Source: Paraburkholderia bannensis NBRC 103871 (GTDB lineage: Bacteria; Pseudomonadota; Gammaproteobacteria; Burkholderiales; Burkholderiaceae). Taken from it: 64,000 bases of DNA. Of the stretch, positions 45,189 to 53,863 are shown one piece after another (within the stretch, counting starts at the first letter, position 1; every line of letters starts with the position of its first letter). Under the pieces are notes generated by a model. The model was not told the origin of the DNA and ran no database searches. It saw only the letters and a program-made list of their open reading frames with translations. The DNA lies in NCBI RefSeq assembly GCF_000685015.1, contig NZ_BAYA01000004.1, positions 496,001-560,000 of the forward strand. The letters are read 5' to 3'. The translations under genes and the position numbers were made by a program.

Positions 45189-46325
45189 GTGCAAAAAATC
45201 AAGGTTCTCTGCGTCGATGATTCGGCGCTGATCCGCAGCCTGATGACAGAGATCATCAACAGCCAGCCGGACATGACCGTCGTCGCCACCGCGCCCGACC
45301 CGCTCGTGGCGCGCGAGCTGATCAAGCAGCACAACCCCGACGTGCTCACGCTCGACGTGGAAATGCCGCGCATGGACGGTCTCGATTTCCTCGAGAAGCT
45401 CATGCGCCTGCGCCCGATGCCGGTCGTGATGGTGTCGTCGCTGACGGAGCGCGGCAACGAAATCACGCTGCGCGCGCTGGAACTGGGCGCGGTCGACTTC
45501 GTGACCAAGCCCAAGGTCGGCATTCGCGACGGCATGCTCGATTACGCGGAAAAGCTCGCCGACAAGGTGCGCGCCGCCTCGCGCGCCCGCGTGCGTCCGG
45601 CCGCGCCCGCGCGTGCCGCAGCACCCGCCGCGACGGGCGCAGCGCCGCAGGCCAGCGCACACGCCTCGCATGGCGCGCATGCGCATGCGCCGGTCGCCGC
45701 CGCGCCGATGATCAACAACCCGCTGCTGTCGACCGAAAAGCTGATCATCGTCGGCGCATCGACGGGCGGCACCGAAGCGATCCGCGAAGTGCTGCAACCG
45801 CTGCCGCCCGACGCGCCCGCGGTGCTGATCGCGCAGCACATGCCGCCCGGTTTCACGAAGTCGTTCGCGCAGCGCCTGAACGGCCTGTGCCGCATCACCG
45901 TGAAGGAAGCGGAGCACGGCGAACGCGTGCTGCCCGGCCACGCCTACATCGCGCCGGGCCACGCTCACCTGTTGCTCGCGCGTAGCGGCGCGAACTACAT
46001 CGCCCATTTGTCCGACGACCCGCCGGTGAACCGGCATCGTCCGTCGGTGGACGTGCTGTTCCGCTCGGCGGCGCAGCATGCGGGCAAGAACGCCATCGGC
46101 GTGATCCTGACGGGCATGGGCCGCGATGGTGCGGCAGGCCTGCTGGAGATGCGCAAGGCGGGCGCGTTCACGCTCGCGCAGGACGAGGCGAGCTGTATCG
46201 TGTTCGGCATGCCGCGTGAAGCGATTGCCCTCGGCGCCGCCGATGAAATCGCCTCGCTGTCGGACATGAGCCGTCGCGTGATGACGCGCCTGGCCTCGAT
46301 GGGCGACCGCGTCCAGCGCGTTTGA
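45189..46325 (+). CDS. cheB: Protein-glutamate methylesterase/glutaminase CheB
   Basis: Removes methyl groups from receptors when phosphorylated by CheA. The receiver domain has DDSALIRS near residue 10 and phosphoacceptor aspartate 56 in [13 protein letters not shown] linker rich in Ala/His follows. The esterase domain has the serine in [12 protein letters not shown], the histidine in [10 protein letters not shown], and the aspartate in [11 protein letters not shown] chose the GTG at [11 protein letters not shown], 10 bases after AGAGGAGG; a GTG nine bases earlier overlaps the cheD stop but sits too close to that site. Confidence 0.96.
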   Translation: MQKIKVLCVDDSALIRSLMTEIINSQPDMTVVATAPDPLVARELIKQHNPDVLTLDVEMPRMDGLDFLEKLMRLRPMPVVMVSSLTERGNEITLRALELGAVDFVTKPKVGIRDGMLDYAEKLADKVRAASRARVRPAAPARAAAPAATGAAPQASAHASHGAHAHAPVAAAPMINNPLLSTEKLIIVGASTGGTEAIREVLQPLPPDAPAVLIAQHMPPGFTKSFAQRLNGLCRITVKEAEHGERVLPGHAYIAPGHAHLLLARSGANYIAHLSDDPPVNRHRPSVDVLFRSAAQHAGKNAIGVILTGMGRDGAAGLLEMRKAGAFTLAQDEASCIVFGMPREAIALGAADEIASLSDMSRRVMTRLASMGDRVQRV

Positions 46326-46486
46326 CGTAAGCGGCGCGGCAGTTGCTCGCTACGCCGTCGGCCAATATTTCGAGAGATCGCACGAATCTGTAAGGACTCT
46401 GCGATCGATCACGATTAATTTATCTGGATAGGCACGGCGCTTGTCTGGATAATTGCCCGGGTTTTAGCCTGGAGAATGGAACCGAG

Positions 46487-46882
46487 ATGGATAAGGGAAT
46501 GAAGATTCTGGTGGTGGACGATTTTCCGACGATGCGCCGGATTGTCCGCAACCTGCTCAAGGAACTGGGCTACGCGAACGTTGACGAAGCCGAAGACGGC
46601 GCAGCGGGCCTCGCGCGCCTGCGCGGCGGCAACTACGATTTCGTGATTTCCGACTGGAACATGCCGAACCTCGACGGTCTGGCGATGCTCAAGGAAATCC
46701 GCGCCGACGCGACGCTTACGCACCTGCCGGTGCTGATGGTGACCGCCGAGTCGAAGAAGGAAAACATCATCGCCGCCGCTCAAGCCGGCGCGAGCGGCTA
46801 CGTCGTGAAGCCTTTCACGGCGGCGACGCTCGACGAGAAGCTCAACAAGATTCTCGAAAAGATGGCGAAGACCGGGAGCTGA
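46487..46882 (+). CDS. cheY: Chemotaxis response regulator CheY
   Basis: The motor-binding switch protein. In 131 residues the acidic pocket is [10 protein letters not shown] (residues 9-18), the phosphoacceptor aspartate is residue 56 in [12 protein letters not shown] in MVTAESKKE and K in GYVVKPFT complete the site. It matches E. coli CheY closely in length and motifs, more so than the other CheY-like gene in this window. cheZ follows by one base, as in many motile proteobacteria. Confidence 0.97.
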   Translation: MDKGMKILVVDDFPTMRRIVRNLLKELGYANVDEAEDGAAGLARLRGGNYDFVISDWNMPNLDGLAMLKEIRADATLTHLPVLMVTAESKKENIIAAAQAGASGYVVKPFTAATLDEKLNKILEKMAKTGS

Positions 46883-46883
46883 C

Positions 46884-47615
46884 GTGAACGAGCCCATTGA
46901 TGCGTCCGCGGCGCTGCACGCCGGGCAGCATGACGACGCTGGCGCCGATTCGGGCGAGTTCGCGTCTGACCGCATTCTCGCGCGCATCGGCCAGCTGACG
47001 CGCACGCTGCGCGACTCGATGCGCGAGCTTGGTCTCGACAAGACCGTGGAGCGTGCCGCCGAAGCGGTGCCCGACGCGCGCGACCGGCTGCGCTACGTCG
47101 CCGACATGACCGAGCAGGCCGCCGTGCGCGTGCTCACCGCGATCGAACTCGCCAAGCCGATGCAGGAAAAGCTGGAGGCCGATGCGAAGGAGCTGTCGGC
47201 GCGCTGGTCGACCTGGTACGGCGCACCGATCGGGCGCGAGGAAGTGCGCTCGCTGATGGACGACACGCGCCAGTTCCTCGACGTGGTGCCGCAGGCGACC
47301 GCGGCGACGAACCAGCACCTGCTCGAAATCATGCTCGCGCAGGATTTCCAGGATCTGACCGGCCAGGTGATCAAGAAGATCATGGACGTGGTCTACCTGA
47401 TCGAGCAGCAACTGCTGACGGTGCTGGTCGAGAACATCGCGCCCGAGCGGCGCGAGCAGTTCGCGGCCACGGCGGCCGCGCTGGCCGAGGTGCAGGCGAG
47501 CACGGGCAGCCCCGAAGGCCTGCTCAACGGCCCGCAGATCAATCCGGAAGGCAAGGCCGATGTGGTGCAGGACCAGGCGCAGGTCGACGACCTGCTCGCG
47601 AGCCTCGGTTTCTGA
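46884..47615 (+). CDS. cheZ: CheY-P phosphatase CheZ
   Basis: Speeds dephosphorylation of CheY. It has 243 residues, mostly helical. The catalytic-site region is LLEIMLAQDFQDLTGQVIKKIM near residues 150-171, whose QDFQDLTGQV holds the essential glutamine. The C-terminus DDLLASLGF is the CheY-binding peptide typical of the family. It starts with GTG one base after cheY, so the two are co-translated or tightly linked. Confidence 0.96.
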   Translation: MNEPIDASAALHAGQHDDAGADSGEFASDRILARIGQLTRTLRDSMRELGLDKTVERAAEAVPDARDRLRYVADMTEQAAVRVLTAIELAKPMQEKLEADAKELSARWSTWYGAPIGREEVRSLMDDTRQFLDVVPQATAATNQHLLEIMLAQDFQDLTGQVIKKIMDVVYLIEQQLLTVLVENIAPERREQFAATAAALAEVQASTGSPEGLLNGPQINPEGKADVVQDQAQVDDLLASLGF

Positions 47616-47942
47616 TGCGCTAGCGGAGTTGGGCGCCGCGTTTGCCGGGGAATGCCCCTGGATGATGCGCGGCGCTTAACAACCTTCTCGCCAGGTGTAT
47701 TCCGGCCCGCTGGGATGCTGTTGCATGTCATGTGGGACAGGCATACTAGAGGACGTTCGCTCAAGGTCGCCGCACGCCCGCATCCATGAATGCTGCGGCG
47801 GCGCAACGAAGCGAAGCCTGCCGTTCCCTGCCGAGCCGTCGTCCGCCTTCTGCCGTCGCCTGCTGTGTTGAACCGGGCTGGCGGACTGGCGCGAGTCGTG
47901 CGCCGAGCGGAGGAACGCGCCATCGAAAGAGGGAGGGCCGCC
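47616..47942 (+). other. Intergenic region, cheZ / DUF2844 gene
   Basis: A 327-base region. GCGCCGCG (about 47633-47640) can pair with a later CGCGGCGC around an inner CCGGGGAATGCCCC hairpin, which may end the cheZ transcript, though there is no T-tract. The rest presumably contains the promoter of the next gene pair. No gene is visible. Confidence 0.4.
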
Positions 47943-48566
47943 TTGAATCCGCAACGATCGACCATTGTGTCCGGTGCGACGGGATCACCCGTCGGCACAT
48001 CTGCTTCATCTACCTCGTTTTCCGATCGCACCACGCCCGCGCCCATGCCTTTGCGCGGCGCAGCATCGCGTGCTGCGGTCGCGTTCATCTGCGCAATGGG
48101 TGTTTTGGGCGCGGCGCAACCGGCCAGCGCCGCGCTAGGCGGTGCGCCCATGACCACGCCGTCCGGCGCGAACGTCAACACGACGTCGGGCCCGAGTGCG
48201 GCTGCCGTGGCGCGTCAGGCCACCCAGGGCACCTCGTCTTCCAGCACGTCGAGCAGCTACACCGTGCGCGAAACCACGCTGGCCAACGGCACGGCGGTGC
48301 GCGAGTACCTCACGACTGCGGGCACGGTCTTCGCCGTCGCGTGGAGCGGGCCGCAGATGCCCGACCTTTCCGCGCTGCTCGGCACGTATTTCCCGCAATA
48401 CGTCGCAGGCGTGCAGGCCAGCCGCGCCAATGGCGTGCGCGGGCCGGGCATGGTCGAGAACAGCGCGCTCGTCGTCCATTCGGGCGGCCACATGGGCGCG
48501 TTCTCGGGCCAGGCGTGGCTGCCGTCGGCGTTGCCGTCGGGCTTCAGCACGTCCGATATTCAATGA
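47943..48566 (+). CDS. DUF2844 family exported protein
   Basis: A protein of unknown function with an export signal (residues about 35-63, FICAMGVLGAAQPASA), followed by ALGGAP and the DUF2844 core YTVRETTLANGTAVREYLT, VFAVAWSGPQMPDL and ALLGTYFPQYV. I chose TTG because GGGAGGG lies five bases before it; an ATG at 48045 (MPLRGAAS) would give a more normal signal peptide but has no site. It overlaps the next gene region and forms a pair with a DUF3443 protein. Not part of known flagellar machinery. Confidence 0.8.
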   Translation: MNPQRSTIVSGATGSPVGTSASSTSFSDRTTPAPMPLRGAASRAAVAFICAMGVLGAAQPASAALGGAPMTTPSGANVNTTSGPSAAAVARQATQGTSSSSTSSSYTVRETTLANGTAVREYLTTAGTVFAVAWSGPQMPDLSALLGTYFPQYVAGVQASRANGVRGPGMVENSALVVHSGGHMGAFSGQAWLPSALPSGFSTSDIQ

Positions 48567-48583
48567 CGAACGGGAGGCGACGC

Positions 48584-49906
48584 GTGTCCAACTACGGAAT
48601 CCTCAACGCCCTCGCTCGCTTTTCGCGCGAGCCGGGTAACACTGGCCGTCACTTCGCTCTCGCTGCGCTGTTCGCCCTCGCGGCGGGGCTCGCGGCCTGC
48701 GGCGGCGGTGGCGGCAGCTCGGGCTCCAGCTCCAGCAGCTCGACCTCCAGCAACAGCGGCGATACCTCGTCACTGCCCGCCGGCCCGACCCAGCAGCCGA
48801 TCGCCGCGACCGCCGCGAACACCGTCGCCGTGACGGTCAACAGCGGCGTCACCAATTCGATGCCCAACATTCCCACCGTCAGCGTGACGGTGTGCGTGGC
48901 CAACACCAGCACCTGCCAGACGATCGGCAACGTGCAGGTGGATACCGGCTCCTACGGTCTGCGCGTGCTGAACTCGGCGCTCAACAGCACGATGCAGGGC
49001 GCGCTGCCGAAGGTCACCTCGGGCACCAGCACGCTCGCCGAATGTACGGCGTTCGCGGACGGCTATACCTGGGGCACGGTGCGCACCGCCGACGTCAAGA
49101 TCAGCGGCGAAACGGCCAGCGCCATCCCGATCCAGGTGATCGGCGACCTGGCCACGTCCACCGTGCCGCAGGTGTGCTCGAACATCGGCGCGGCGCAGAA
49201 CACGACCTCGGCGCTGGGGGCGAACGGCATTCTGGGTATCGGCGTCGCGCCGTGGGACTGCGGCGCGAATTGCGTGACGGCTGGCAACAGCAACTACTTC
49301 GCCTGCCCGAACGGCACGAATTGCAGCCAGACGGCGGTCGCGCTCAAGCAGCAGGTGGCCAACCCGGTCGCGCACTTCGCCACCGACAACAACGGCGTGA
49401 TCCTGCAGATGCCGCCGGTGTCCAACAGCGGCCAGGCCACGGCCACCGGCACGCTGGTGTTCGGCATCGGCACGCAGTCGAACAACACGATGGCGGCCTC
49501 GCAGCGCTTCACGACCACCGCGTGGGGCGACCTGTCGACGACCTTCAACAGCCGCTCGCTGACGGCCTTCCTCGATTCGGGATCGAACGGCATTTTCTTC
49601 GCCGATAGCGCCATCGCCCAGTGCGGCGGCAATCTCGGCTCGTTCTACTGCCCGTCCACGGCGCTCACGTTCACCACCACGCTCGTCGACCAGAACAACG
49701 ACTCGGGCAGCATCACCTTCAACGTGGTGAACGCCTCTGCGCTGCTCGGCAACAGCAGTTTCTTTGCGTTCAACGATCTTGCGGGGCAGTTCGGCTCGAA
49801 TTCGTCCCTCGACCTCGGCCTGCCGTTCTTCTACGGCCGCTACGTCTATTACGGGATCGACCAGACCGCCACCGGCGGCACCCAGACGCCTTACGTCGCG
49901 TTCTGA
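48584..49906 (+). CDS. DUF3443 family predicted lipoprotein
   Basis: A 440-residue surface or periplasmic protein. The signal ends in a lipobox LAAGLAAC near residue 33, followed by a Gly/Ser-rich tether. The body is the DUF3443 domain, recognisable by VQVDTGSYGLRVLNSAL, ECTAFADGYTWGTVRTADVKI and FLDSGSNGIFF; the two DTGS/DSGS motifs recall aspartic-protease active sites, but activity is not established. GTG start with GGGAGG six bases upstream. It is paired with the DUF2844 gene. Confidence 0.85.
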   Translation: MSNYGILNALARFSREPGNTGRHFALAALFALAAGLAACGGGGGSSGSSSSSSTSSNSGDTSSLPAGPTQQPIAATAANTVAVTVNSGVTNSMPNIPTVSVTVCVANTSTCQTIGNVQVDTGSYGLRVLNSALNSTMQGALPKVTSGTSTLAECTAFADGYTWGTVRTADVKISGETASAIPIQVIGDLATSTVPQVCSNIGAAQNTTSALGANGILGIGVAPWDCGANCVTAGNSNYFACPNGTNCSQTAVALKQQVANPVAHFATDNNGVILQMPPVSNSGQATATGTLVFGIGTQSNNTMAASQRFTTTAWGDLSTTFNSRSLTAFLDSGSNGIFFADSAIAQCGGNLGSFYCPSTALTFTTTLVDQNNDSGSITFNVVNASALLGNSSFFAFNDLAGQFGSNSSLDLGLPFFYGRYVYYGIDQTATGGTQTPYVAF

Positions 49907-49911
49907 TCCGG

Positions 49912-49951
49912 CCTGCGCGCCGCCACGGGCAATCCGGCGGCGGCGCGCAGG
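49912..49951 (+). terminator. Strong hairpin after the DUF3443 gene
   Basis: CCTGCGCGCCGCC pairs perfectly over 13 bases with GGCGGCGCGCAGG across a 14-base loop, five bases beyond the stop. It lacks a T-tract, so it may stabilise the mRNA end rather than terminate by itself. Confidence 0.5.
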
Positions 49952-50157
49952 GGTTCCCCGCGCAGACCGCCGGTCGCGCCCTTATTCCCTCCGCATGGCT
50001 GCCCGCGCAGCCCCATCCGGCGAAATACCCGGGTTTCCCTGCCTTACTCCGTCAATCGTCGCTTGCGCCGCAAGGCAATAATCGCTCTCACTGAAAAAAG
50101 GGCGTACGCCGTCACCACATGGGTGGCGGGCCGCGTGCGCCGCCGACCGGAGCATCT

Positions 50158-51453
50158 GTGGCAGAGGACAGCGACCTCGAAAAAACCGAATCAGCCACTC
50201 CCAAGCGCCTCGAAAAGGCGCGGGAGGAGGGGCAGATTGCGCGTTCGCGGGAGCTTTCCACGTTCGCGCTGCTGTCGGCGGGCTGCTTCGGCGCCTGGCT
50301 GCTGTCGGACAGCATCGGCGGGCATCTGCAGGCGATGTTGCGCGGCGCGCTGACGTTCGACCACGCGGGCGCCTTCGAGACCAAACGCATGCTCACGGGC
50401 GCGGGCGTCGCCGCGCGCGAGGGGATTTTCGCGGTGCTGCCGGTGCTGGCGCTGACCGGCGTGGCGGCCTTGCTCGCGCCGCTGGCGCTGGGCGGCTGGC
50501 TGTTCTCGACCAAGTCGATCGGCGTGAAGTTCGACCGCCTCAACCCGATGACGGGCCTGGGCCGCATCTTCTCGTTGAACGGGCCGGTGCAACTGGGCAT
50601 GTCGATGGTGAAGACGCTGCTGGTGGGCGCGATCGGCGGCTCGGCGCTGTGGAACCACCGCGAGGAGATCCTGGGACTCGGCATGCAGCCCGCGCCGCGC
50701 GCCTTTGCCGATGCCTTCCACCTGATCGTGGTGTGCTGCGGCATGACGGTCGCGGGCATGTTCCTGCTGGCCGCCATCGACGTGCCGTATCAGCTGTGGT
50801 CGTACCACCGCAAGCTGCGCATGACGAAGGAAGAAGTGAAGCGCGAGCACCGCGAAAGCGAAGGCGATCCGCACGTCAAAGGCCGCATTCGCCAGCAGCA
50901 GCGCGCCATGGCGCGCCGCCGCATGATGGCGCAGGTGCCCAAGGCCGACGTCGTGGTGACCAACCCGACGCACTTCGCGGTCGCGCTGCAATACGCGGAC
51001 GGCGAAATGCGCGCCCCGAAGGTGGTCGCCAAGGGCGTGAACCTGGTGGCCGCGCGGATCCGCGAAATCGCCACCGAGAACAACATCCCGCTGCTCGAAG
51101 CGCCGCCGCTCGCCCGCGCGCTTTATCACAACGTCGACCTGAACCGCGAAATTCCCGGCCCGCTCTACGGCGCGGTCGCCCAGGTGCTCGCGTGGGTCTA
51201 TCAGCTCAAGCGCTTTCGCGAGCATGGCGGCGACGTGCCGATGGCGCCGACCGATCTCGACGTGCCAGCGGAGCTGGACAAGGGCGGCGTGAGCGACGAA
51301 GACGCCGCCGAAGAAGCCGACGAAACGCTGTCGCCTGAAGAAGGCGCGGCAAAGAGCGCCGCAAAGAACAACGCTGCCAGCGCAGCGACGGATCAAGCAA
51401 GCACCGCAGGTCGCGCCGGCACCGCGCGCGACGGCAATGAAGGAGCAACGTAA
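50158..51453 (+). CDS. flhB: Flagellar export switch protein FlhB
   Basis: Inner-membrane component of the flagellar type III export gate. The 431 residues have four membrane helices, with the family N-terminus SDLEKTESATPKRLEKAREEGQIARSRE. The cytoplasmic domain contains the self-cleavage site NPTH in VVTNPTHFAVAL near residue 270, which switches export from hook to filament. I use the GTG start (GGAG five bases upstream); an ATG 13 codons earlier is less likely. The last 70 residues are an acidic/Ala tail beyond the usual end. It overlaps flhA by one base. Confidence 0.96.
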   Translation: MAEDSDLEKTESATPKRLEKAREEGQIARSRELSTFALLSAGCFGAWLLSDSIGGHLQAMLRGALTFDHAGAFETKRMLTGAGVAAREGIFAVLPVLALTGVAALLAPLALGGWLFSTKSIGVKFDRLNPMTGLGRIFSLNGPVQLGMSMVKTLLVGAIGGSALWNHREEILGLGMQPAPRAFADAFHLIVVCCGMTVAGMFLLAAIDVPYQLWSYHRKLRMTKEEVKREHRESEGDPHVKGRIRQQQRAMARRRMMAQVPKADVVVTNPTHFAVALQYADGEMRAPKVVAKGVNLVAARIREIATENNIPLLEAPPLARALYHNVDLNREIPGPLYGAVAQVLAWVYQLKRFREHGGDVPMAPTDLDVPAELDKGGVSDEDAAEEADETLSPEEGAAKSAAKNNAASAATDQASTAGRAGTARDGNEGAT

Positions 51454-53552
51454 TGAACGCCCGCACTGGTTTCCTCGCGCGGCGCCCGGAGATGCTGCAA
51501 GGCACGAATCTGCGCGCACTCGCCGGGCCTGTCCTGATCTGCATGATCCTCGGCATGATGATCCTGCCGTTGCCGCCGTTCCTGCTGGATCTGCTGTTCA
51601 CCTTCAACATCGCGCTGTCGGTGATGGTGCTGCTCGTCAGCATGTACACCATGAAGCCGCTCGACTTCGCGGCCTTCCCGAGTGTGCTGCTGTTCTCCAC
51701 GCTGCTGCGCCTGTCGCTGAACGTGGCCTCCACGCGTATCGTGCTGCTAGAGGGCCACACCGGCCCCGACGCCGCGGGCAAGGTGATCGAATCGTTCGGC
51801 CACTTCCTCGTGGGCGGCAACTTCGCCGTGGGTATCGTGGTGTTCGTGATCCTGATGGTCATCAACTTCATGGTGATCACGAAGGGCGCGGGGCGTATCG
51901 CGGAAGTGTCCGCGCGCTTCACGCTCGATGCGATGCCCGGCAAGCAGATGGCGATTGACGCCGACCTCAACGCGGGCCTCATCAACGAAGAAGCCGCTCG
52001 CAAGCGCCGTACCGAAATCGCCCAGGAAGCCGAGTTCTACGGCTCGATGGACGGCGCCAGCAAGTTCGTGCGCGGCGATGCGATCGCCGGCCTGCTGATC
52101 ATGGCGATCAACATCATTGGCGGCCTGATCGTGGGCGTGGTGCAGCACGGCATGCCGTTCGCGGCGGCGGGCGAGACCTACACGCTGCTGACCATCGGTG
52201 ACGGCCTCGTCGCGCAGATTCCGTCGCTGGTGATTTCGACGGCCGCGGGTGTGATCGTCTCGCGCGTGGCGACCAACGAAGACATCGGTACGCAGCTCAC
52301 GGGCCAGTTGTTCACGAACCCGCGCGTGCTGATGATCACGGGCTCGATCATCCTGATGATGGGCCTGATTCCCGGCATGCCGCACTTCGCGTTTCTGCTG
52401 CTGGGCGGCGGCGCGATCCAGCTTGGCCGCGTGATGAAGAAGAACGCCGAGGCCAAGAAGGCCAGCGCCGTGCTGGCGGACGTCCTGCCGGCCGCGGCCG
52501 CGCCGGTCGAGAACACCGAAGCGAGCTGGGACGACGTGGCGCTCATCGACACGCTGGGCCTGGAAGTGGGCTACCGCATCATTCCGCTCGTGGACAAGAA
52601 CACGGACGGCGAACTGCTCAAGCGCATCAAGAGCATCCGCAAGAAGTTCGCGCAGGAAATCGGCTTCTTGCCGCCGGTCATTCATATCCGCGACAACCTC
52701 GAACTGCGTCCGAACGCCTACCGCATCACCCTCAAGGGCGTCGAAGTGGGCTCGGGCGAGGCCTATCCGGGCCAATGGCTCGCGATCAATCCGGGGCAGG
52801 TGAGCGCGGTGCTGCCGGGCTCGCCGACCACCGATCCGGCGTTCGGCCTGCCGGCCATCTGGATCGATTCGAACATGCGCGAACAGGCGCAGGTGTTCGG
52901 CTATACCGTGGTCGATTCGAGCACGGTCGTGGCGACCCACCTGAACCACCTGGTCGTGACGCACGCCGCCGAGCTGCTGGGCCGCCGCGAAGTGCAGGCG
53001 CTGCTGGAGCGCGTGCAGAAGGACACGCCGTCGCTCGTCGACGATCTCGTGCCGAAGATCCTGCAGGTCACGACGCTGCAAAAGGTGCTGCAGAACCTGC
53101 TGGAAGAAGGCGTGCCGATCCGCGACATGCGCACGATCATGGAATCGCTCGCCGAACACGCGCAGCGCATGCCCGACGCGCACGACCTCACGGCGGTGGT
53201 GCGCATCTCGCTGGGCCGCGCGATCACGCAGCAGTGGTTCCCGGGCAGCGGCGACATGCAGGTGATGGGGCTCGACGCGAACCTGGAGCGCGTGCTGTCG
53301 CAAACGCTCACCTCCGGCCCGAACCCGGGGCTGGAGCCGGGTCTGGCGCACACGCTGCTCACGCAGACCGAAATGGCCATGGGCCGTCAGCAGGTGCTGG
53401 GACTGGCGCCGGTGCTGCTGGTGCAGCACGCGCTGCGCCCGATGCTCTCGCGCTTCCTGCGCCGCAGCCTGCCGCAGCTGAAAGTGCTCTCGTACGCCGA
53501 GGTGCCGGATACGCGCAACGTGAAGGTGGTGAATGTGGTGGGGGTGGGCTGA
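51453..53552 (+). CDS. flhA: Flagellar export gate protein FlhA
   Basis: The large export-gate subunit, 699 residues. Eight membrane helices occupy the first 330 residues, with the FHIPEP-type signature LRLSLNVASTRIVLLEGHTGPDAAG near 88-112 and KGAGRIAEVSARFTLDAMPGKQMAIDADLNAG near 145. The cytoplasmic domain binds chaperone-substrate complexes such as FliT-FliD and FlgN. The start codon overlaps the flhB stop (TAATG). A terminator follows, so flhB-flhA form one unit. Confidence 0.97.
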   Translation: MNARTGFLARRPEMLQGTNLRALAGPVLICMILGMMILPLPPFLLDLLFTFNIALSVMVLLVSMYTMKPLDFAAFPSVLLFSTLLRLSLNVASTRIVLLEGHTGPDAAGKVIESFGHFLVGGNFAVGIVVFVILMVINFMVITKGAGRIAEVSARFTLDAMPGKQMAIDADLNAGLINEEAARKRRTEIAQEAEFYGSMDGASKFVRGDAIAGLLIMAINIIGGLIVGVVQHGMPFAAAGETYTLLTIGDGLVAQIPSLVISTAAGVIVSRVATNEDIGTQLTGQLFTNPRVLMITGSIILMMGLIPGMPHFAFLLLGGGAIQLGRVMKKNAEAKKASAVLADVLPAAAAPVENTEASWDDVALIDTLGLEVGYRIIPLVDKNTDGELLKRIKSIRKKFAQEIGFLPPVIHIRDNLELRPNAYRITLKGVEVGSGEAYPGQWLAINPGQVSAVLPGSPTTDPAFGLPAIWIDSNMREQAQVFGYTVVDSSTVVATHLNHLVVTHAAELLGRREVQALLERVQKDTPSLVDDLVPKILQVTTLQKVLQNLLEEGVPIRDMRTIMESLAEHAQRMPDAHDLTAVVRISLGRAITQQWFPGSGDMQVMGLDANLERVLSQTLTSGPNPGLEPGLAHTLLTQTEMAMGRQQVLGLAPVLLVQHALRPMLSRFLRRSLPQLKVLSYAEVPDTRNVKVVNVVGVG

Positions 53553-53602
53553 GGGTAGGCGCGGCTGACGCGCTTAACGCACCTTCAGGTTCATCGGCAA
53601 AG

Positions 53603-53626
53603 GCCCGCGCTCAGTCGCGGGCTTTT
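53603..53626 (+). terminator. Terminator after flhA
   Basis: GCCCGCG, a six-base loop and CGCGGGC are followed by TTTTGCGTTT, about 50 bases after the flhA stop. Confidence 0.8.
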
Positions 53627-53863
53627 GCGTTTCCGGGGGGCGTCGATCTCGATGGTGACGGTCGCACCCCCATCCCCCCCGTCATGTCATTGGCCGAATT
53701 GCCCACATTTCCCCTTCCTGATCCACCGATCGTGAAGGGCTCACCTTCGAAATAATTCCAACATCGGAGAAGGGTTCACGCAGTGCGGGAACCTGCAGTG
53801 ATCCAGACGCATTCATCGGCATACGACAGGCGGCACGGCCGCTTACCTCATCAGGGGCATAGC
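53627..53863 (+). other. Intergenic region upstream of flhF
   Basis: With the terminator, the gap between flhA and flhF is 311 bases. This part should hold the flhF promoter. GGAGAAGGG near 53766 precedes a possible GTG start 27 codons upstream of the chosen flhF start. No separate gene is visible. Confidence 0.4.
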
